Source: Heyndrickxia sporothermodurans
GTDB taxonomy: Bacteria; Bacillota; Bacilli; Bacillales; Bacillaceae_C
Length of the DNA: 64,000 nucleotides
NCBI GenBank assembly: GCA_018333075.1
Contig: BORH01000003.1
Location: 372,001 to 436,000, forward strand
Direction of reading: 5' to 3'
A model generated the notes under the pieces. That model did no database searches. It was not told the origin of the DNA and was given only the letters and a program-made list of their open reading frames with translations. Numbering within the stretch: position 1 is the first letter of the stretch; each line of letters starts with the position of its first letter. Below are positions 1 through 8,309 of this stretch, one piece after another. Position numbers and translations under genes: made by a program.

Positions 1-94
1 AAAATATGAGCCCTATAATTAACCCCATCATTACAAGAATTTTATTGCTTTTATTTGTTAGAAGAGGCTCCTCCTTGATTATTGCATTTTCCAT
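1..94 (-). CDS. N-terminus of an unidentified membrane protein (cut by window edge)
   Basis: Thirty-one codons are visible, beginning with ATG at 94 and running off the left edge. The start is preceded by a GAAAGGA ribosome binding site at good spacing. The peptide has a charged N-terminus followed by a hydrophobic stretch (ILVMMGLIIGLIF), as at the start of a first transmembrane helix. A short tail and then a first helix of this kind is seen in DHA2-type drug exporters, but too little is present to name a family. It is divergent from the metallophosphatase gene that follows. Confidence 0.5.
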   Translation of the reverse strand, partial: MENAIIKEEPLLTNKSNKILVMMGLIIGLIF

Positions 95-241
95 ATTATC
101 GTTCCTTTCAAAAATTTATATTTGCAGTATATTAGGTTTTTATGAACTGAATATGAACTGAAAAAAATAACAACCAAACAGGTTTCTAGAAAATCAGTAA
201 GAAAAGTTGTACTATTTAAACTAGAGATAGAAATCAAAATA

Positions 242-985
242 TTGAGGTGTATTAATATTAGTAACAGAATTCTTGCAATTAGCGACATACATGGGTGTTA
301 TAATGAATTTAAGGAGCTGCTTAGCTTAGTAGAATATGATTCTAAGGTTGATCAATTGGTGTTAATTGGAGATTATATAGATCGTGGAAGGAATAGTAAG
401 GATGTCATTTACTTTGTAAAGGAATTAGTTACAGAGTGTAATGCGATAGCCTTAAAAGGAAATCATGATAAAATGTTTTGTGATTGGCTTGACGATCCAA
501 TTGAACAGCGGGAAAGATATTTTAGAAATGGAGCACTTGAAACGATAAGATCATTTCTCGGAGAGATTCATATTGAAGATGTCGAAGATGAATCTTATTT
601 AAAGTGGGCAAAGGAGATTCTAGAATCTCATGAAGAAATTGTAACCTTTATGAAGCAGCTTCCTTACTTTTATGAAACGGATGATTACATATTTGTTCAT
701 GCAGGGATTAATCCAGTACATGAGGATTGGAAAATGACTAGTGAGCATGAATTAGTCTGGATTAGAGTACCGTTTCTCAAAGCAGATCATTCCTTTAGCC
801 AAACATTTATCCATGGACATACTCCTTCCATTCATCTGCATGATAATGCTGATATTTATTATGGCAATAAAAAAATTGGTATTGATGGAGCATGTGTGTA
901 TGGACATCAATTGAATTGCTTAGAAATAAAAGATGGTGAAATGAAACAATATTATGTGAAGAGCAGAGAAAGTTTAAGAGTATAG
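242..985 (+). CDS. PPP-type metallophosphatase (serine/threonine phosphatase-like)
   Basis: A cytosolic calcineurin-like phosphoesterase of about 245 residues. The metal-binding signature of the PPP family is visible in order: SDIHGCYNE near residue 14, GDYIDRG near 43, GNHD near 73, then FVHAGINP and FIHGHTP later. Family members dephosphorylate phosphoproteins or dinucleoside polyphosphates (compare lambda phosphatase and PrpE); the substrate here is unknown. The start is uncertain. TTG at 242 opens the frame, but a GAGGTG ribosome binding site at 244-249 points to an ATT codon at 257 as an alternative. The gene stands alone, with a GNAT gene 42 bases downstream on the same strand. Confidence 0.85.
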   Translation: MRCINISNRILAISDIHGCYNEFKELLSLVEYDSKVDQLVLIGDYIDRGRNSKDVIYFVKELVTECNAIALKGNHDKMFCDWLDDPIEQRERYFRNGALETIRSFLGEIHIEDVEDESYLKWAKEILESHEEIVTFMKQLPYFYETDDYIFVHAGINPVHEDWKMTSEHELVWIRVPFLKADHSFSQTFIHGHTPSIHLHDNADIYYGNKKIGIDGACVYGHQLNCLEIKDGEMKQYYVKSRESLRV

Positions 986-1027
986 AAGAGAAGTTTAGAT
1001 GAACCTATTTGAAAGTGAGATGGAATT

Positions 1028-1477
1028 ATGAGCCTCCGTATACGAGAGGTGACAGCTGAGAATTGGCTTGAAACAGCCCTTTTATCAGTAGAAGATGACC
1101 AGAAGGGTTTTATTGAAAGTAACTCTTTTTCAATAGCCCAGTCAATTTTTGAACCAGAATGGAACTCGGTTAGTTTATATGATGAAGAAATATTAGTTGG
1201 CTACGCAATGTATGGGAATAATAGTTGGAATGATGAAGTTTGGCTTGATCGGTTTATGGTTGATAAAAGGTTTCAAGGAAAAGGATATGCGAAACGATTT
1301 CTCCCTATGCTTATTGAGCATATACGAAAACTTTATCATTGCAATAAAATCTATTTAAGTGTTTCAGAAGAAAATAAAGTGGCGATAGCTTTATATGAAA
1401 GGTTTGGATTCCAGCTAAATGGGGAGGTCGATGATAGCGGTGTTGTCGTTGGCTTAGTAATGGAATTAGCTCTCTAA
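1028..1477 (+). CDS. bltD: GNAT acetyltransferase, BltD-like (polyamine acetyltransferase family)
   Basis: A 149-residue GCN5-type N-acetyltransferase that would transfer acetyl from acetyl-CoA to an amine. WLDRFMVDKRFQGKGYAK near residues 75-92 contains the acetyl-CoA pyrophosphate-binding loop (Q-x-G-K-G), and ALYERFGF near residue 119 is the usual C-terminal GNAT motif. The whole pattern resembles B. subtilis BltD, a spermine/spermidine acetyltransferase, including the WLDRF block and the FxxNGExD tail. Polyamine as substrate is inferred from this likeness. Unlike bltD in B. subtilis, no Blt-type exporter is adjacent. A strong bidirectional terminator follows. Confidence 0.75.
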   Translation: MSLRIREVTAENWLETALLSVEDDQKGFIESNSFSIAQSIFEPEWNSVSLYDEEILVGYAMYGNNSWNDEVWLDRFMVDKRFQGKGYAKRFLPMLIEHIRKLYHCNKIYLSVSEENKVAIALYERFGFQLNGEVDDSGVVVGLVMELAL

Positions 1478-1489
1478 TAGAAAAGTAAA

Positions 1490-1545
1490 AAACAGAGCAG
1501 CTTACTCATGTTTACTATAGGAGTAAGCTGCTCTGTTTGATTTTT
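1490..1545. terminator. Bidirectional Rho-independent terminator
   Basis: Inverted repeat AACAGAGCAGCTTACTC / GAGTAAGCTGCTCTGTT with a short loop, flanked by A-rich sequence on the left and a T-run on the right. It lies between the convergent bltD-like and bcrC genes and can serve both. Confidence 0.9.
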
Positions 1546-1555
1546 AAAAATCTAT

Positions 1556-2155
1556 TTAAAAGTTTTCATTCTTATTTTTTGATGGCAAAATTCGATTTTC
1601 CGCTTTTTCATATAGGGCAAGTAATTGTTTAATGAAACCGAGTTTCGGTACTAGCCAGTAGACGAATAAGGATGAAAGTATTCCTATTAAAGCACCTGTA
1701 GCGATATCTACAGGATAGTGAACACCAACCCATACACGTGATATAGCTACACAAATTGCTAAAGGAATCCACAGCCACCATTCTTTTTTTCGTACTAGCC
1801 AAATAGAGATACAAATGGAAAAGAAGACAATCGAGTGATCGCTCGGAAATGAATTATCAACAGCATGCTCGACAAGCTTATTAACATGCGGCAAAACAGC
1901 AAATGGCTGGTTATGTGAATAGAACTGCCCCGCAATTTTACCAAGAACCTCTGCAATTACAGTTGCAATAACCGCTTGGATCACCATCATTCGATTATTT
2001 TGTTTTCTTGTAAACCAATGAATAACAAGAGCTAAACATAAGAAATACAGCATATATTCAGCGAAAAATATAACAATTGGATTTAAAGCAGAGGCCTGTT
2101 CACCCAAATTATTAATGGACCGAAAGACTTCTATATTTATATCTGAAAAAGACAT
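1556..2155 (-). CDS. bcrC: Undecaprenyl-diphosphatase, PAP2 family (BcrC/YwoA)
   Basis: An integral membrane phosphatase of 199 residues with several hydrophobic helices. It recycles the lipid carrier by converting undecaprenyl diphosphate to the monophosphate at the membrane face, and in Bacillus gives bacitracin resistance. PAP2 signature motifs are visible: FPSDHSIVFF near residue 103 and SRVWVGVHYPVD near residue 139, with a degenerate first motif (GKIAGQFYSHNQPF near residue 72). The length fits BcrC. In B. subtilis, bcrC is induced by cell-wall stress through ECF sigma factors; no such promoter was recognised here. Its neighbour is a cell-envelope-type two-component/exporter locus. Confidence 0.88.
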   Translation of the reverse strand: MSFSDINIEVFRSINNLGEQASALNPIVIFFAEYMLYFLCLALVIHWFTRKQNNRMMVIQAVIATVIAEVLGKIAGQFYSHNQPFAVLPHVNKLVEHAVDNSFPSDHSIVFFSICISIWLVRKKEWWLWIPLAICVAISRVWVGVHYPVDIATGALIGILSSLFVYWLVPKLGFIKQLLALYEKAENRILPSKNKNENF

Positions 2156-2261
2156 GTATAACTTCTCCTATCTTCAAAAATCAATTTTGATTTAATAAAT
2201 CAAACAACAACAAACATCTTCATTTTAACCTACTTTTCACATCCTTTCCACTAATATTTAA

Positions 2262-2292
2262 ATGGGACAGAGGGTCAGGTTCATTGTCCCAT
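2262..2292. repeat. Short palindromic intergenic repeat (GGGACA...TGTCCC)
   Basis: ATGGGACA at 2262-2269 is matched by TGTCCCAT at 2285-2292 around a core containing GGGTCAGGTTCATTG. Elements of this look recur between genes in many Bacillus genomes. It lies downstream of neither flanking gene's end, so it is not an obvious terminator. Confidence 0.6.
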
Positions 2293-2347
2293 ACATCTAT
2301 TCCATATGAAAAGACTATCAAAAAAGACCAAACGAAAATAGACAATA

Positions 2348-2376
2348 ATCTTACAGAAATCTTACAATTTTGTAAG
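2348..2376. promoter_or_regulatory. Candidate response-regulator operator, phased ATCTTACA repeats
   Basis: ATCTTACA occurs at 2348-2355 and again at 2359-2366, exactly 11 bases apart, and the second copy forms the palindrome CTTACAATTTTGTAAG at 2361-2376. A third ATCTTACA is at 2496-2503 and another TTTGTAAG near 2454. Tandem half-sites one helical turn apart are typical of OmpR-family regulators, one of which is encoded nearby at 4280-4957. The site lies about 190 bases upstream of the PepSY-type gene. Confidence 0.5.
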
Positions 2377-2558
2377 GTAGGAATTTAGGGCATTTAATAA
2401 TGCCTATTTTCCAATTGATATGGAATTAAAAAGATAAAATAAATACTACATTTTTGTAAGCTAGCCTTTTAAAAATTAAGCCAATTTTAAGTGTAATCTT
2501 ACATAATCAACTTATCTTTTAAAACATTAGTGTTACTAAAAATAAAGGAGTTTTAGTG

Positions 2559-3002
2559 ATGAGAAAAATAAGAAGGTTACATTTTTGGATTGGCGTTATT
2601 ATCTCGATTTTTTTATTGTTTGAATCAATTAGTGGGATTTATTTATATTTCCAGGAGCAGGAGAGAGAAGGGAGACAATTTCCACCCCAGGAGCAAATGG
2701 GGGCAATAAGTCAGCAACAGGGCATGAATCCTCCTGACGGCAGCAATGCAGATCAAAATGATCCTAAGAATTTTGGGAATAGACAAGCTGAAGGATTTAA
2801 TCAAGGGAATAATAGAATCAATATGGAAAGAAATAGTAACTCCCTCGGAATGAATTTACGAAAGCTGCATAGTGGAATCATAGGATTAATTGCTGGGATT
2901 GGAATGGTCATCTTAACTGCAACAGGTTTAGTTTTATCAGTGATCATTGGTAAGGCGAACAGAAAAAGAAGGAAAAGCAAGCATGCAGCTATGGAAATAT
3001 AA
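2559..3002 (+). CDS. Small PepSY-associated-type membrane protein
   Basis: About 147 residues with two transmembrane helices, at residues 6-30 (RRLHFWIGVIISIFLLFES) and about 102-130. Each is preceded by an (R/K)xLH motif as in PepSY-associated TM proteins. The extracytoplasmic loop between them is low-complexity, rich in Gln, Asn, Gly and Met. ATG at 2559 is chosen because AAAGGAG sits eight bases upstream; GTG directly before it is the alternative. The role is unknown. Its position facing a CiaRH-like system and MacAB-like exporter, with phased repeats in its upstream region, suggests it is a target of that regulator. A Met/Gly/Asn-rich segment also occurs at the C-terminus of the exporter's adaptor. 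Confidence 0.7.
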   Translation: MRKIRRLHFWIGVIISIFLLFESISGIYLYFQEQEREGRQFPPQEQMGAISQQQGMNPPDGSNADQNDPKNFGNRQAEGFNQGNNRINMERNSNSLGMNLRKLHSGIIGLIAGIGMVILTATGLVLSVIIGKANRKRRKSKHAAMEI

Positions 3003-3006
3003 AAAT

Positions 3007-3045
3007 AAAAAGGAAAAACCTAATTCATATGGTTTTTCCTTTTTA
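3007..3045. terminator. Bidirectional terminator overlapping the kinase stop codon
   Basis: AAAAGGAAAAACC at 3008-3020 pairs with GGTTTTTCCTTTT at 3031-3043, with A- and T-runs on both sides. It separates convergent genes, and the last codons of the histidine kinase lie inside its right arm. Confidence 0.85.
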
Positions 3046-4276
3046 ATGCTTTTGAAAATTGAAGTTCAAATCGGGTTCCTCTTCCGAAGTCACTATCAAC
3101 CTTTATTTTCCCTGCGTGCTTATCGACGATCCATTTAGCTATAGAAAGCCCTAAGCCTAAACTATTGGATTTAGTCCGTGATTTGTCTACTTGATAGAAA
3201 CGATCAAAGATTTTTGAAATCTCTTCTTCTTTAATGCCGATTCCATTATCTTCTACAATCATTCCAATACTATTTTTATTTTCATACGAAGATAGCTTAA
3301 TTACTCCACCTTCATTTGTATACTTCATTGCATTATCTAACAAAATGACAAGTAGTTGATGGATTCGATCCTTATCTCCATAAAACGTGATAGGCGGAGA
3401 ATCGGTTAGAATAATCTCCTTTCCTTGAAATAAGGCTACTTCACTATAATGTTCAACAATATCACTTAATAAGTTATCTAAATAGAAATCCTTTTTTTCC
3501 ATTTCTATCTCATTCGAATCCGAACGCGCTAGAGTTAAGAGGCTTGATACAAGTTTGGCTAAACGACGACATTCCTTTAAAATAATTGAAATATCGGATG
3601 CTTTTTCTTCTATTTTTGCATCTGGTTCTTGCAATAAAATTTCACTTCTAGATTGGATGACTGCTAAAGGAGTACGCAGCTCATGTGATGCATCAGAGAC
3701 AAACTGCTGCTGTTTATCCCAGGCCTTTTTGATGGGGAGTAATGCTTTTTCAGCAAGAAAAAATCCAGCGATAATAGCAAAAATACTTCCCACAATACAG
3801 CCTGCAATCATTATTGTTAATAGGCGGTTTAGAACATGTCGTTCAATTTCGGTACTTCTAATTAATTCAAGGGTTAGTATTTGGTCCTTAAGAGGAATTC
3901 GAACAGAAATAGCTCGATAATTAGAACCAGCTACTTTAATATCTTCTATTGTATTCCCACGCTTTTGAATAAATGCAGATTTATATTCTTGTATAAAATC
4001 ACTGTTAAATAATTCATCTTTATTTAGTAGATTTTGTTGATTGTCCCATATAAGCAATGTCACCGTTTGTTGTGGACCTTCTCTAAAAGGAACTGTCAGA
4101 CGTGGAAATGGACGCCCTTTTTCTAGCTGGTTAAGAGTATTTTTTAAGGATATGTCCACATCCTTGTATATATAGGAGCTGACAAAGTTATAGATAATAA
4201 AACCTAAAACGGTTATTAAAAAAATAAATACGATTGAATTTAAAACAGTTAGCTTAATACGTGTTTTTTTAAACAT
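3020..4276 (-). CDS. Membrane sensor histidine kinase (CiaH-like)
   Basis: A 418-residue transmembrane kinase. Helix 1 spans about residues 11-33 and helix 2 about 150-175, enclosing an extracytoplasmic sensor domain of about 115 residues. A HisKA domain follows with the phospho-acceptor box DASHELRTPLAV near residue 198. The ATPase has an N-box (LDNAMKY), DNGIGI and a G-box (LGLGLSIAKWIV). It should phosphorylate the regulator encoded immediately upstream (spacing 3 bases). The locus resembles CiaRH-type systems of Gram-positive bacteria that sense envelope state. The signal is unknown; proximity to the MacAB-like exporter suggests an envelope-active compound. Confidence 0.88.
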   Translation of the reverse strand: MFKKTRIKLTVLNSIVFIFLITVLGFIIYNFVSSYIYKDVDISLKNTLNQLEKGRPFPRLTVPFREGPQQTVTLLIWDNQQNLLNKDELFNSDFIQEYKSAFIQKRGNTIEDIKVAGSNYRAISVRIPLKDQILTLELIRSTEIERHVLNRLLTIMIAGCIVGSIFAIIAGFFLAEKALLPIKKAWDKQQQFVSDASHELRTPLAVIQSRSEILLQEPDAKIEEKASDISIILKECRRLAKLVSSLLTLARSDSNEIEMEKKDFYLDNLLSDIVEHYSEVALFQGKEIILTDSPPITFYGDKDRIHQLLVILLDNAMKYTNEGGVIKLSSYENKNSIGMIVEDNGIGIKEEEISKIFDRFYQVDKSRTKSNSLGLGLSIAKWIVDKHAGKIKVDSDFGRGTRFELQFSKALKRKNHMN

Positions 4277-4279
4277 ATT

Positions 4280-4957
4280 TTACTCCAAGGGATTTTTTAA
4301 AATATATCCGATACCACGGACATTTTGGATATCCTTATGATAGCCAAAGCTCTCTAGTTTTTTTCGAAGGTGGTGTATATATACTTCTACAATCGCAACC
4401 GTCGTATCTGAATCAAATCCCCATATTCGATCATAAATTTGTTCCTTTGTTACTATTTTCCCACTGTTTTGGATTAGGTATTCAAGTAATTCATATTGAG
4501 TAATGGTTAACCTAATTGGATTCCCGTTAATTTTTATTTCTTGTTCTTTTCCAAAAAGCTCAATGTCTCTGTAGCGAATCGTATGATCTATGGTTAAGCG
4601 ACCACTTCTTCTTAATAATGCACGAATACGAGCAATAAGCTCAGGGCCTTGAAATGGCTTAACTAAGTAATCATCTCCTCCCAATTCTAAACCAGTGACA
4701 CGATCTTCTAACGCATCCTTGGCTGTAACAAATAAAATGGGTGTCATAATTCTTTCGGATCTGAGCTGCTTAAGTATTTCAAATCCATCCATTTCAGGAA
4801 GCATGACATCAAGCAATATGACATCATAAATATTTTGCATCGCTAAGAATAAGCCTTCTTCACCATCAGTTGCCGTTTCAATTTCAAATTCCTGCTGTAA
4901 TATTTGCTTCATAGAATCGAGTAAATCAATATTGTCTTCTACAATTAATATTCTCAT
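4280..4957 (-). CDS. OmpR/PhoB-family response regulator (CiaR-like)
   Basis: A 225-residue DNA-binding regulator. The receiver domain occupies residues 1-115, with acidic pocket ED near 7-8, phospho-acceptor Asp in LLDVMLPEMDG near 51, Thr in FVTAKD and Lys in LVKPF. A winged-helix output domain follows (LTITQYELLEYLIQNSG then VYIHHLRKKL and VRGIGYIL). It is cotranscribed with the kinase just downstream. Likely targets are its own region, the PepSY-type gene with phased ATCTTACA repeats at 2348-2376, and possibly the exporter. About 180 bases separate it from the exporter operon, with a terminator between them. Confidence 0.9.
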   Translation of the reverse strand: MRILIVEDNIDLLDSMKQILQQEFEIETATDGEEGLFLAMQNIYDVILLDVMLPEMDGFEILKQLRSERIMTPILFVTAKDALEDRVTGLELGGDDYLVKPFQGPELIARIRALLRRSGRLTIDHTIRYRDIELFGKEQEIKINGNPIRLTITQYELLEYLIQNSGKIVTKEQIYDRIWGFDSDTTVAIVEVYIHHLRKKLESFGYHKDIQNVRGIGYILKNPLE

Positions 4958-5106
4958 GTCATCTTCTCCTACTATGTTTAGTTATTTTTTGAAGGAAAGT
5001 AATTTTTTTCGAAAAGAAAAAGAGTTAATTTATTGGATAGGCTTCATTTTTCACTTTGATACTATTTATTAAACTCTTTTTGAAGCGGGAAGGCTATAGG
5101 AAAATA

Positions 5107-5136
5107 AAAGGTCCCCTCCATAGGAGCAGACCCTTT
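5107..5136 (-). terminator. Terminator after the MacAB-like exporter operon
   Basis: An imperfect palindrome (AAGGTCCCCTCC, loop ATA, GGAGCAGACCCTT) followed on the minus strand by a T-rich run. It lies just below the permease stop codon. Confidence 0.75.
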
Positions 5137-5140
5137 GTTT

Positions 5141-6310
5141 CTATTCATATCGTAATGCATGGATAGGGTGGAGTTTTGACGCTTTATTAGCTGGAAATAC
5201 TCCAAAAATAACTCCAATAAAAAGGGAGAATAAGAATGGTATTGCTGCAATAGATAGTGAGTAAGTAGCTGTACTACTAGTTATTGTTGAATATACCTTT
5301 ATAGCAGAAAATCCTATTCCAATCCCAATTAATCCACCAAGTCCACTTAACACAACCGCTTCAATTAGAAACTGAATTAAAATGTCTTTTCGTTTGGCTC
5401 CTATTGCTTTTCGTATCCCAATTTCTCTCGTTCTTTCTGAAACTGAGACAAACATAATATTCATAATTCCGATCCCACCAACTAATAAGGAAATACTTGC
5501 AATACCTGCAAGCAGCATTGTCATTGTTTTGGATACCGAGCTCATCGTTTCCATTAAATCCTGTTGGTTGGTGACACTAAAGCTATCTGAATTATTATGG
5601 AATAAACTTTTAAGGAATCTTTCAAGTTCTAATTCGACAAAGTCCAATAGCTTCTCACTCCTCGCTTGCACGATAAGAGATTGAATGTTTAAAGTTTGTA
5701 AAAGACGTTCCGCTGTACTAAGTGGTGTAATGATAATGTTGTCTCCGCTTTGTCCAATGGATGTTCCCTTAGAGGCTAAAACACCAATAATTTTATATGA
5801 GGCCCCATTAATTTGCAACGTTTTGTTCACTGGACTATCTGCACCAAATAAGGTTTGAGCAGTATCTGATCCGAGGACAGCTACTTTTTGTCTATATTCA
5901 TTATCTATGTCAGCTAAAAATCTTCCATCCGTCAATGACAAATCTTTTACTGTTAGGTAATCAGAAGTAGTTCCTGTTAAGCTCACTTGTGTAGAGGTCT
6001 TTCCGTTTTTTGCCATTACCCTTCCTGTTACTAGAGGAGCCGCCGTTTTAACCCCATTTAACTTCTTTAATGTTGAAACGTCTGAATCTTTGATTTCACC
6101 TTTATCTGTATCCAATATATTGACCGTTAATAAGTTTGTTCCAAGATTATTTATCTGGTTGGTAACTGATTGTGTGGAAGATTGTCCTATTGAAACTAGG
6201 GTAATCACCGAGGCAACGCCTATAATAATTCCTAGCATCGTTAAAATGGAACGCAATTTACTAGTTTGGATATTTTTCAAAGCTAATTTAATAGATGGAA
6301 GAAATTTCAA
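5141..6310 (-). CDS. MacB-like ABC transporter permease (FtsX/YknZ family)
   Basis: The membrane component of a MacAB/YknXYZ-type exporter, about 390 residues. One N-terminal helix follows a short basic tail (TSKLRSILTMLGIIIGVASV). A MacB-type periplasmic core domain runs to about residue 270, and three C-terminal helices carry the FtsX signature (GGIGIMNIMFVSVSERTREIG, coupling-helix region). The frame is open to ATG 6343, but an AAGGAGG site just upstream of TTG at 6310 and family alignment (start [14 protein letters not shown]) make TTG 6310 the likely start, overlapping the ATPase end by 23 bases. It acts with the ATPase and the adaptor to move envelope-active substrates outward. Confidence 0.88.
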   Translation of the reverse strand: MKFLPSIKLALKNIQTSKLRSILTMLGIIIGVASVITLVSIGQSSTQSVTNQINNLGTNLLTVNILDTDKGEIKDSDVSTLKKLNGVKTAAPLVTGRVMAKNGKTSTQVSLTGTTSDYLTVKDLSLTDGRFLADIDNEYRQKVAVLGSDTAQTLFGADSPVNKTLQINGASYKIIGVLASKGTSIGQSGDNIIITPLSTAERLLQTLNIQSLIVQARSEKLLDFVELELERFLKSLFHNNSDSFSVTNQQDLMETMSSVSKTMTMLLAGIASISLLVGGIGIMNIMFVSVSERTREIGIRKAIGAKRKDILIQFLIEAVVLSGLGGLIGIGIGFSAIKVYSTITSSTATYSLSIAAIPFLFSLFIGVIFGVFPANKASKLHPIHALRYE

Positions 6311-6998
6311 GTTCTTTTCCTCCTTTTTCATAAAGCTTGCCATCTTTTATTTGGACGACACGTTTTGCTTGATTAGCAATATTTAAATCGTGGGTAATAA
6401 CGATAATTGTATGCCCCTGTTCGTTTAATTGCTTTATGACATCCATAATTTCTTTACTAGTTTTACTGTCCAACGCACCTGTTGGTTCATCTGCCAAAAG
6501 AATCGGAGGATTGCTGACTAGAGCGCGTGCTATTGCCACACGCTGCTGCTGCCCGCCAGATAGTTGAGAAGGCAGATGATTAGCTCGATCAAGTAATCCA
6601 ACCTTTTTGAGGCAATTTTCGGCAATGCTTTTTCTTTCGCTATGATGAATACCAGCATACAATAATGGTAATTCAACATTTTGGATAGCAGAAAGCTTAG
6701 GTAATAAGTTAAAATTTTGAAAGATGAAGCCAATTTTTTTATTTCGAATCGCAGCTAATTGATTATCCGTCATTTTTTCAACTATTTGTCCTTCTAATAT
6801 ATAGCTTCCAGAATCAGGCTTATCGAGACAACCAATCATATTCATTAGCGTTGATTTTCCTGATCCAGAGGGACCAATGATGGCTAAAAATTCCCCTGAA
6901 TCAATTTGTAGAGAAACTCTGTGGAGAGCAGTCACTGTCTCTCCACCTAGGCTATATGACTTTACCATGTTTTCTATGGAAATTAATGAATCATTCAT
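6288..6998 (-). CDS. ABC transporter ATP-binding protein (MacB/YknY/LolD type)
   Basis: A 236-residue cytosolic ATPase with Walker [10 protein letters not shown] near residue 42, Q-loop FQNFNLLP, signature [15 protein letters not shown] near 145, Walker [13 protein letters not shown] and switch His in ITHDLN. The length and sequence are of the MacB/LolD/FtsE subgroup. It energises the adjacent permease. Its ATG shares a base with the adaptor's stop codon (TAATG), indicating translational coupling. The permease start lies inside its 3' end. Confidence 0.93.
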   Translation of the reverse strand: MNDSLISIENMVKSYSLGGETVTALHRVSLQIDSGEFLAIIGPSGSGKSTLMNMIGCLDKPDSGSYILEGQIVEKMTDNQLAAIRNKKIGFIFQNFNLLPKLSAIQNVELPLLYAGIHHSERKSIAENCLKKVGLLDRANHLPSQLSGGQQQRVAIARALVSNPPILLADEPTGALDSKTSKEIMDVIKQLNEQGHTIIVITHDLNIANQAKRVVQIKDGKLYEKGGKELEISSIY

Positions 6999-7972
6999 TA
7001 TGGTCTTCCACCTCCATTTTCAGTGCTAAAGCCACGCTTCATATTTCCAGAATTCCCTTGGTTCATTCCAGGGAAATTCCCTCGCATCATTCCACCTTCA
7101 CCCATGCCAGGCATGAAATTATTATTTGAAGAATTTTTTACAATTGCAGGAAGCTCCACCTGATCGCCTTCTTTAAGACCATTTGTAATCTCGATATACG
7201 TATCATTGTGAATCCCTGTTTTAACTTCAACACGTGAAGATGTAGCTTTTTCTTGGCCTGCAGCTTGAGGTACAAGTACAAATTTTTGTTTTCCATTTGT
7301 ATGAACGGCTTCAACAGGTATGTAAAGAGCATCGTTCTTACTTGCTGTTAAAATATTTGCTTCCGTTGACATACCAACCTTAAGTTTTTTAGGATCGTTA
7401 ATTTTGACCGTTACATCAAAGGTAGAAACACCATTTGTTGCCTCTCCTTCTTTAGCGATATCTGTTACCTCACCTTTAAAGGTTTCGTCTGGAAAAGCAC
7501 TTGCAGTAATTTCTGCGCTTTGTCCAGTTTTAATAGAGGAAATGTCTAGTTCATCAATTTTTATTGTTGTTTCCAGTTTTTTATAGTTGGTAATATGTGC
7601 AACAACTTGTCCATTTGTGGTTTTATCACCACTTGTCACATCTAAAGTTGTGATCGTTCCAGTAATTGGAGCGACAATTGCATCACTTCCATCGGTAAAG
7701 GTTACTAGTTCATCACCTTTTTTTACGGTATCATTCTTTGCTACAAGGACCTCATCTACTTCAGCCATACTGGTTGCTTTTACGTCTTCACTATTGGTCG
7801 CTGAAACTGAGCCAGAACCACTAACCTTTACATCAAGCTTCCCTTTTTGAACCGTTGCTGTTGAAGTAGCCGCTTGAACAGGAAGCTCATTTTGCTTCGA
7901 ATGGAAGAAGAACCATGATCCTCCTCCAATAATTAACGCTAATATGACAATTGTTATAATCCACTTTTTCAT
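6998..7972 (-). CDS. MacA/YknX-like efflux adaptor (HlyD/RND periplasmic adaptor family)
   Basis: The first gene of the exporter operon, 324 residues. An N-terminal membrane anchor (residues about 4-24) is followed by a biotinyl-lipoyl-like half (VDEVLVAKNDTVKKGDELV) and its partner half (IVAPITGTITTLDV), with a beta-barrel domain after these. The usual long alpha-helical hairpin is very short. The C-terminal 45 residues are Gly/Met/Asn-rich (NNNFMPGMGEGGMMRGNF), which is unusual and might bind metal or wall polymer. It should link the permease to substrate on the outer face. A GAAAGGAG site precedes the ATG. Confidence 0.87.
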   Translation of the reverse strand: MKKWIITIVILALIIGGGSWFFFHSKQNELPVQAATSTATVQKGKLDVKVSGSGSVSATNSEDVKATSMAEVDEVLVAKNDTVKKGDELVTFTDGSDAIVAPITGTITTLDVTSGDKTTNGQVVAHITNYKKLETTIKIDELDISSIKTGQSAEITASAFPDETFKGEVTDIAKEGEATNGVSTFDVTVKINDPKKLKVGMSTEANILTASKNDALYIPVEAVHTNGKQKFVLVPQAAGQEKATSSRVEVKTGIHNDTYIEITNGLKEGDQVELPAIVKNSSNNNFMPGMGEGGMMRGNFPGMNQGNSGNMKRGFSTENGGGRP

Positions 7973-8269
7973 TTTTTTCTCCTTTCATGTTATCCATCAA
8001 TTTGATATTTAGATTATGAATTGTCATCCTTAATTTTTACTTAAATAAAATGATTGTCCGATCGTACCCTATAGAAATTATGTAATAATGAATATAAATG
8101 ATTTAATGAGTAATAAAATGTAGCTAACTAGCTTAGTAGAGTCCAAGTAGGAGGGATTTGCTAAAATATTTTTTGCGGATTCTAAATCTTATTGTATTAA
8201 GGTGGGGGAGTGGAATTTGAGCAATTTCCAAAAAGGGAATGGGTGGATAGGAAGAAGTTAAAGAATATT
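7973..8269. other. Non-coding stretch upstream of the exporter operon
   Basis: No gene is clearly supported here. The exporter promoter should lie in the first 150 bases, but no convincing -35/-10 pair was found. On the plus strand, a GTG-started frame at 8210-8299 (29 codons, basic, with a GGTGGGGGA element close before it) runs into the terminator hairpin. It has no recognisable homologue and is not called as a gene. Confidence 0.4.
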
Positions 8270-8302
8270 AAAAAGGCTTCAGGCAAGAATGCTGCCTGAA
8301 AA
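8270..8302 (-). terminator. Terminator of the pha operon
   Basis: TTCAGGCA at 8278-8285 pairs with TGCCTGAA at 8293-8300, followed on the minus strand by GCCTTTTTAAT. It lies seven bases beyond the stop of the 32-codon ORF, so that ORF is the last reading frame of the pha transcript. Confidence 0.88.
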
Positions 8303-8309
8303 CCTCTAT

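Noticed and set aside
79-288. Minus-strand 69-codon frame near the left edge
   Set aside because: It overlaps the metallophosphatase start and the signals of the partial gene at 1-94, lacks a ribosome binding site and has no familiar sequence.
8210-8299. GTG-started basic 29-residue frame running into the pha terminator
   Set aside because: The G-rich element is too close to the GTG, and the frame ends inside a terminator serving the other strand.
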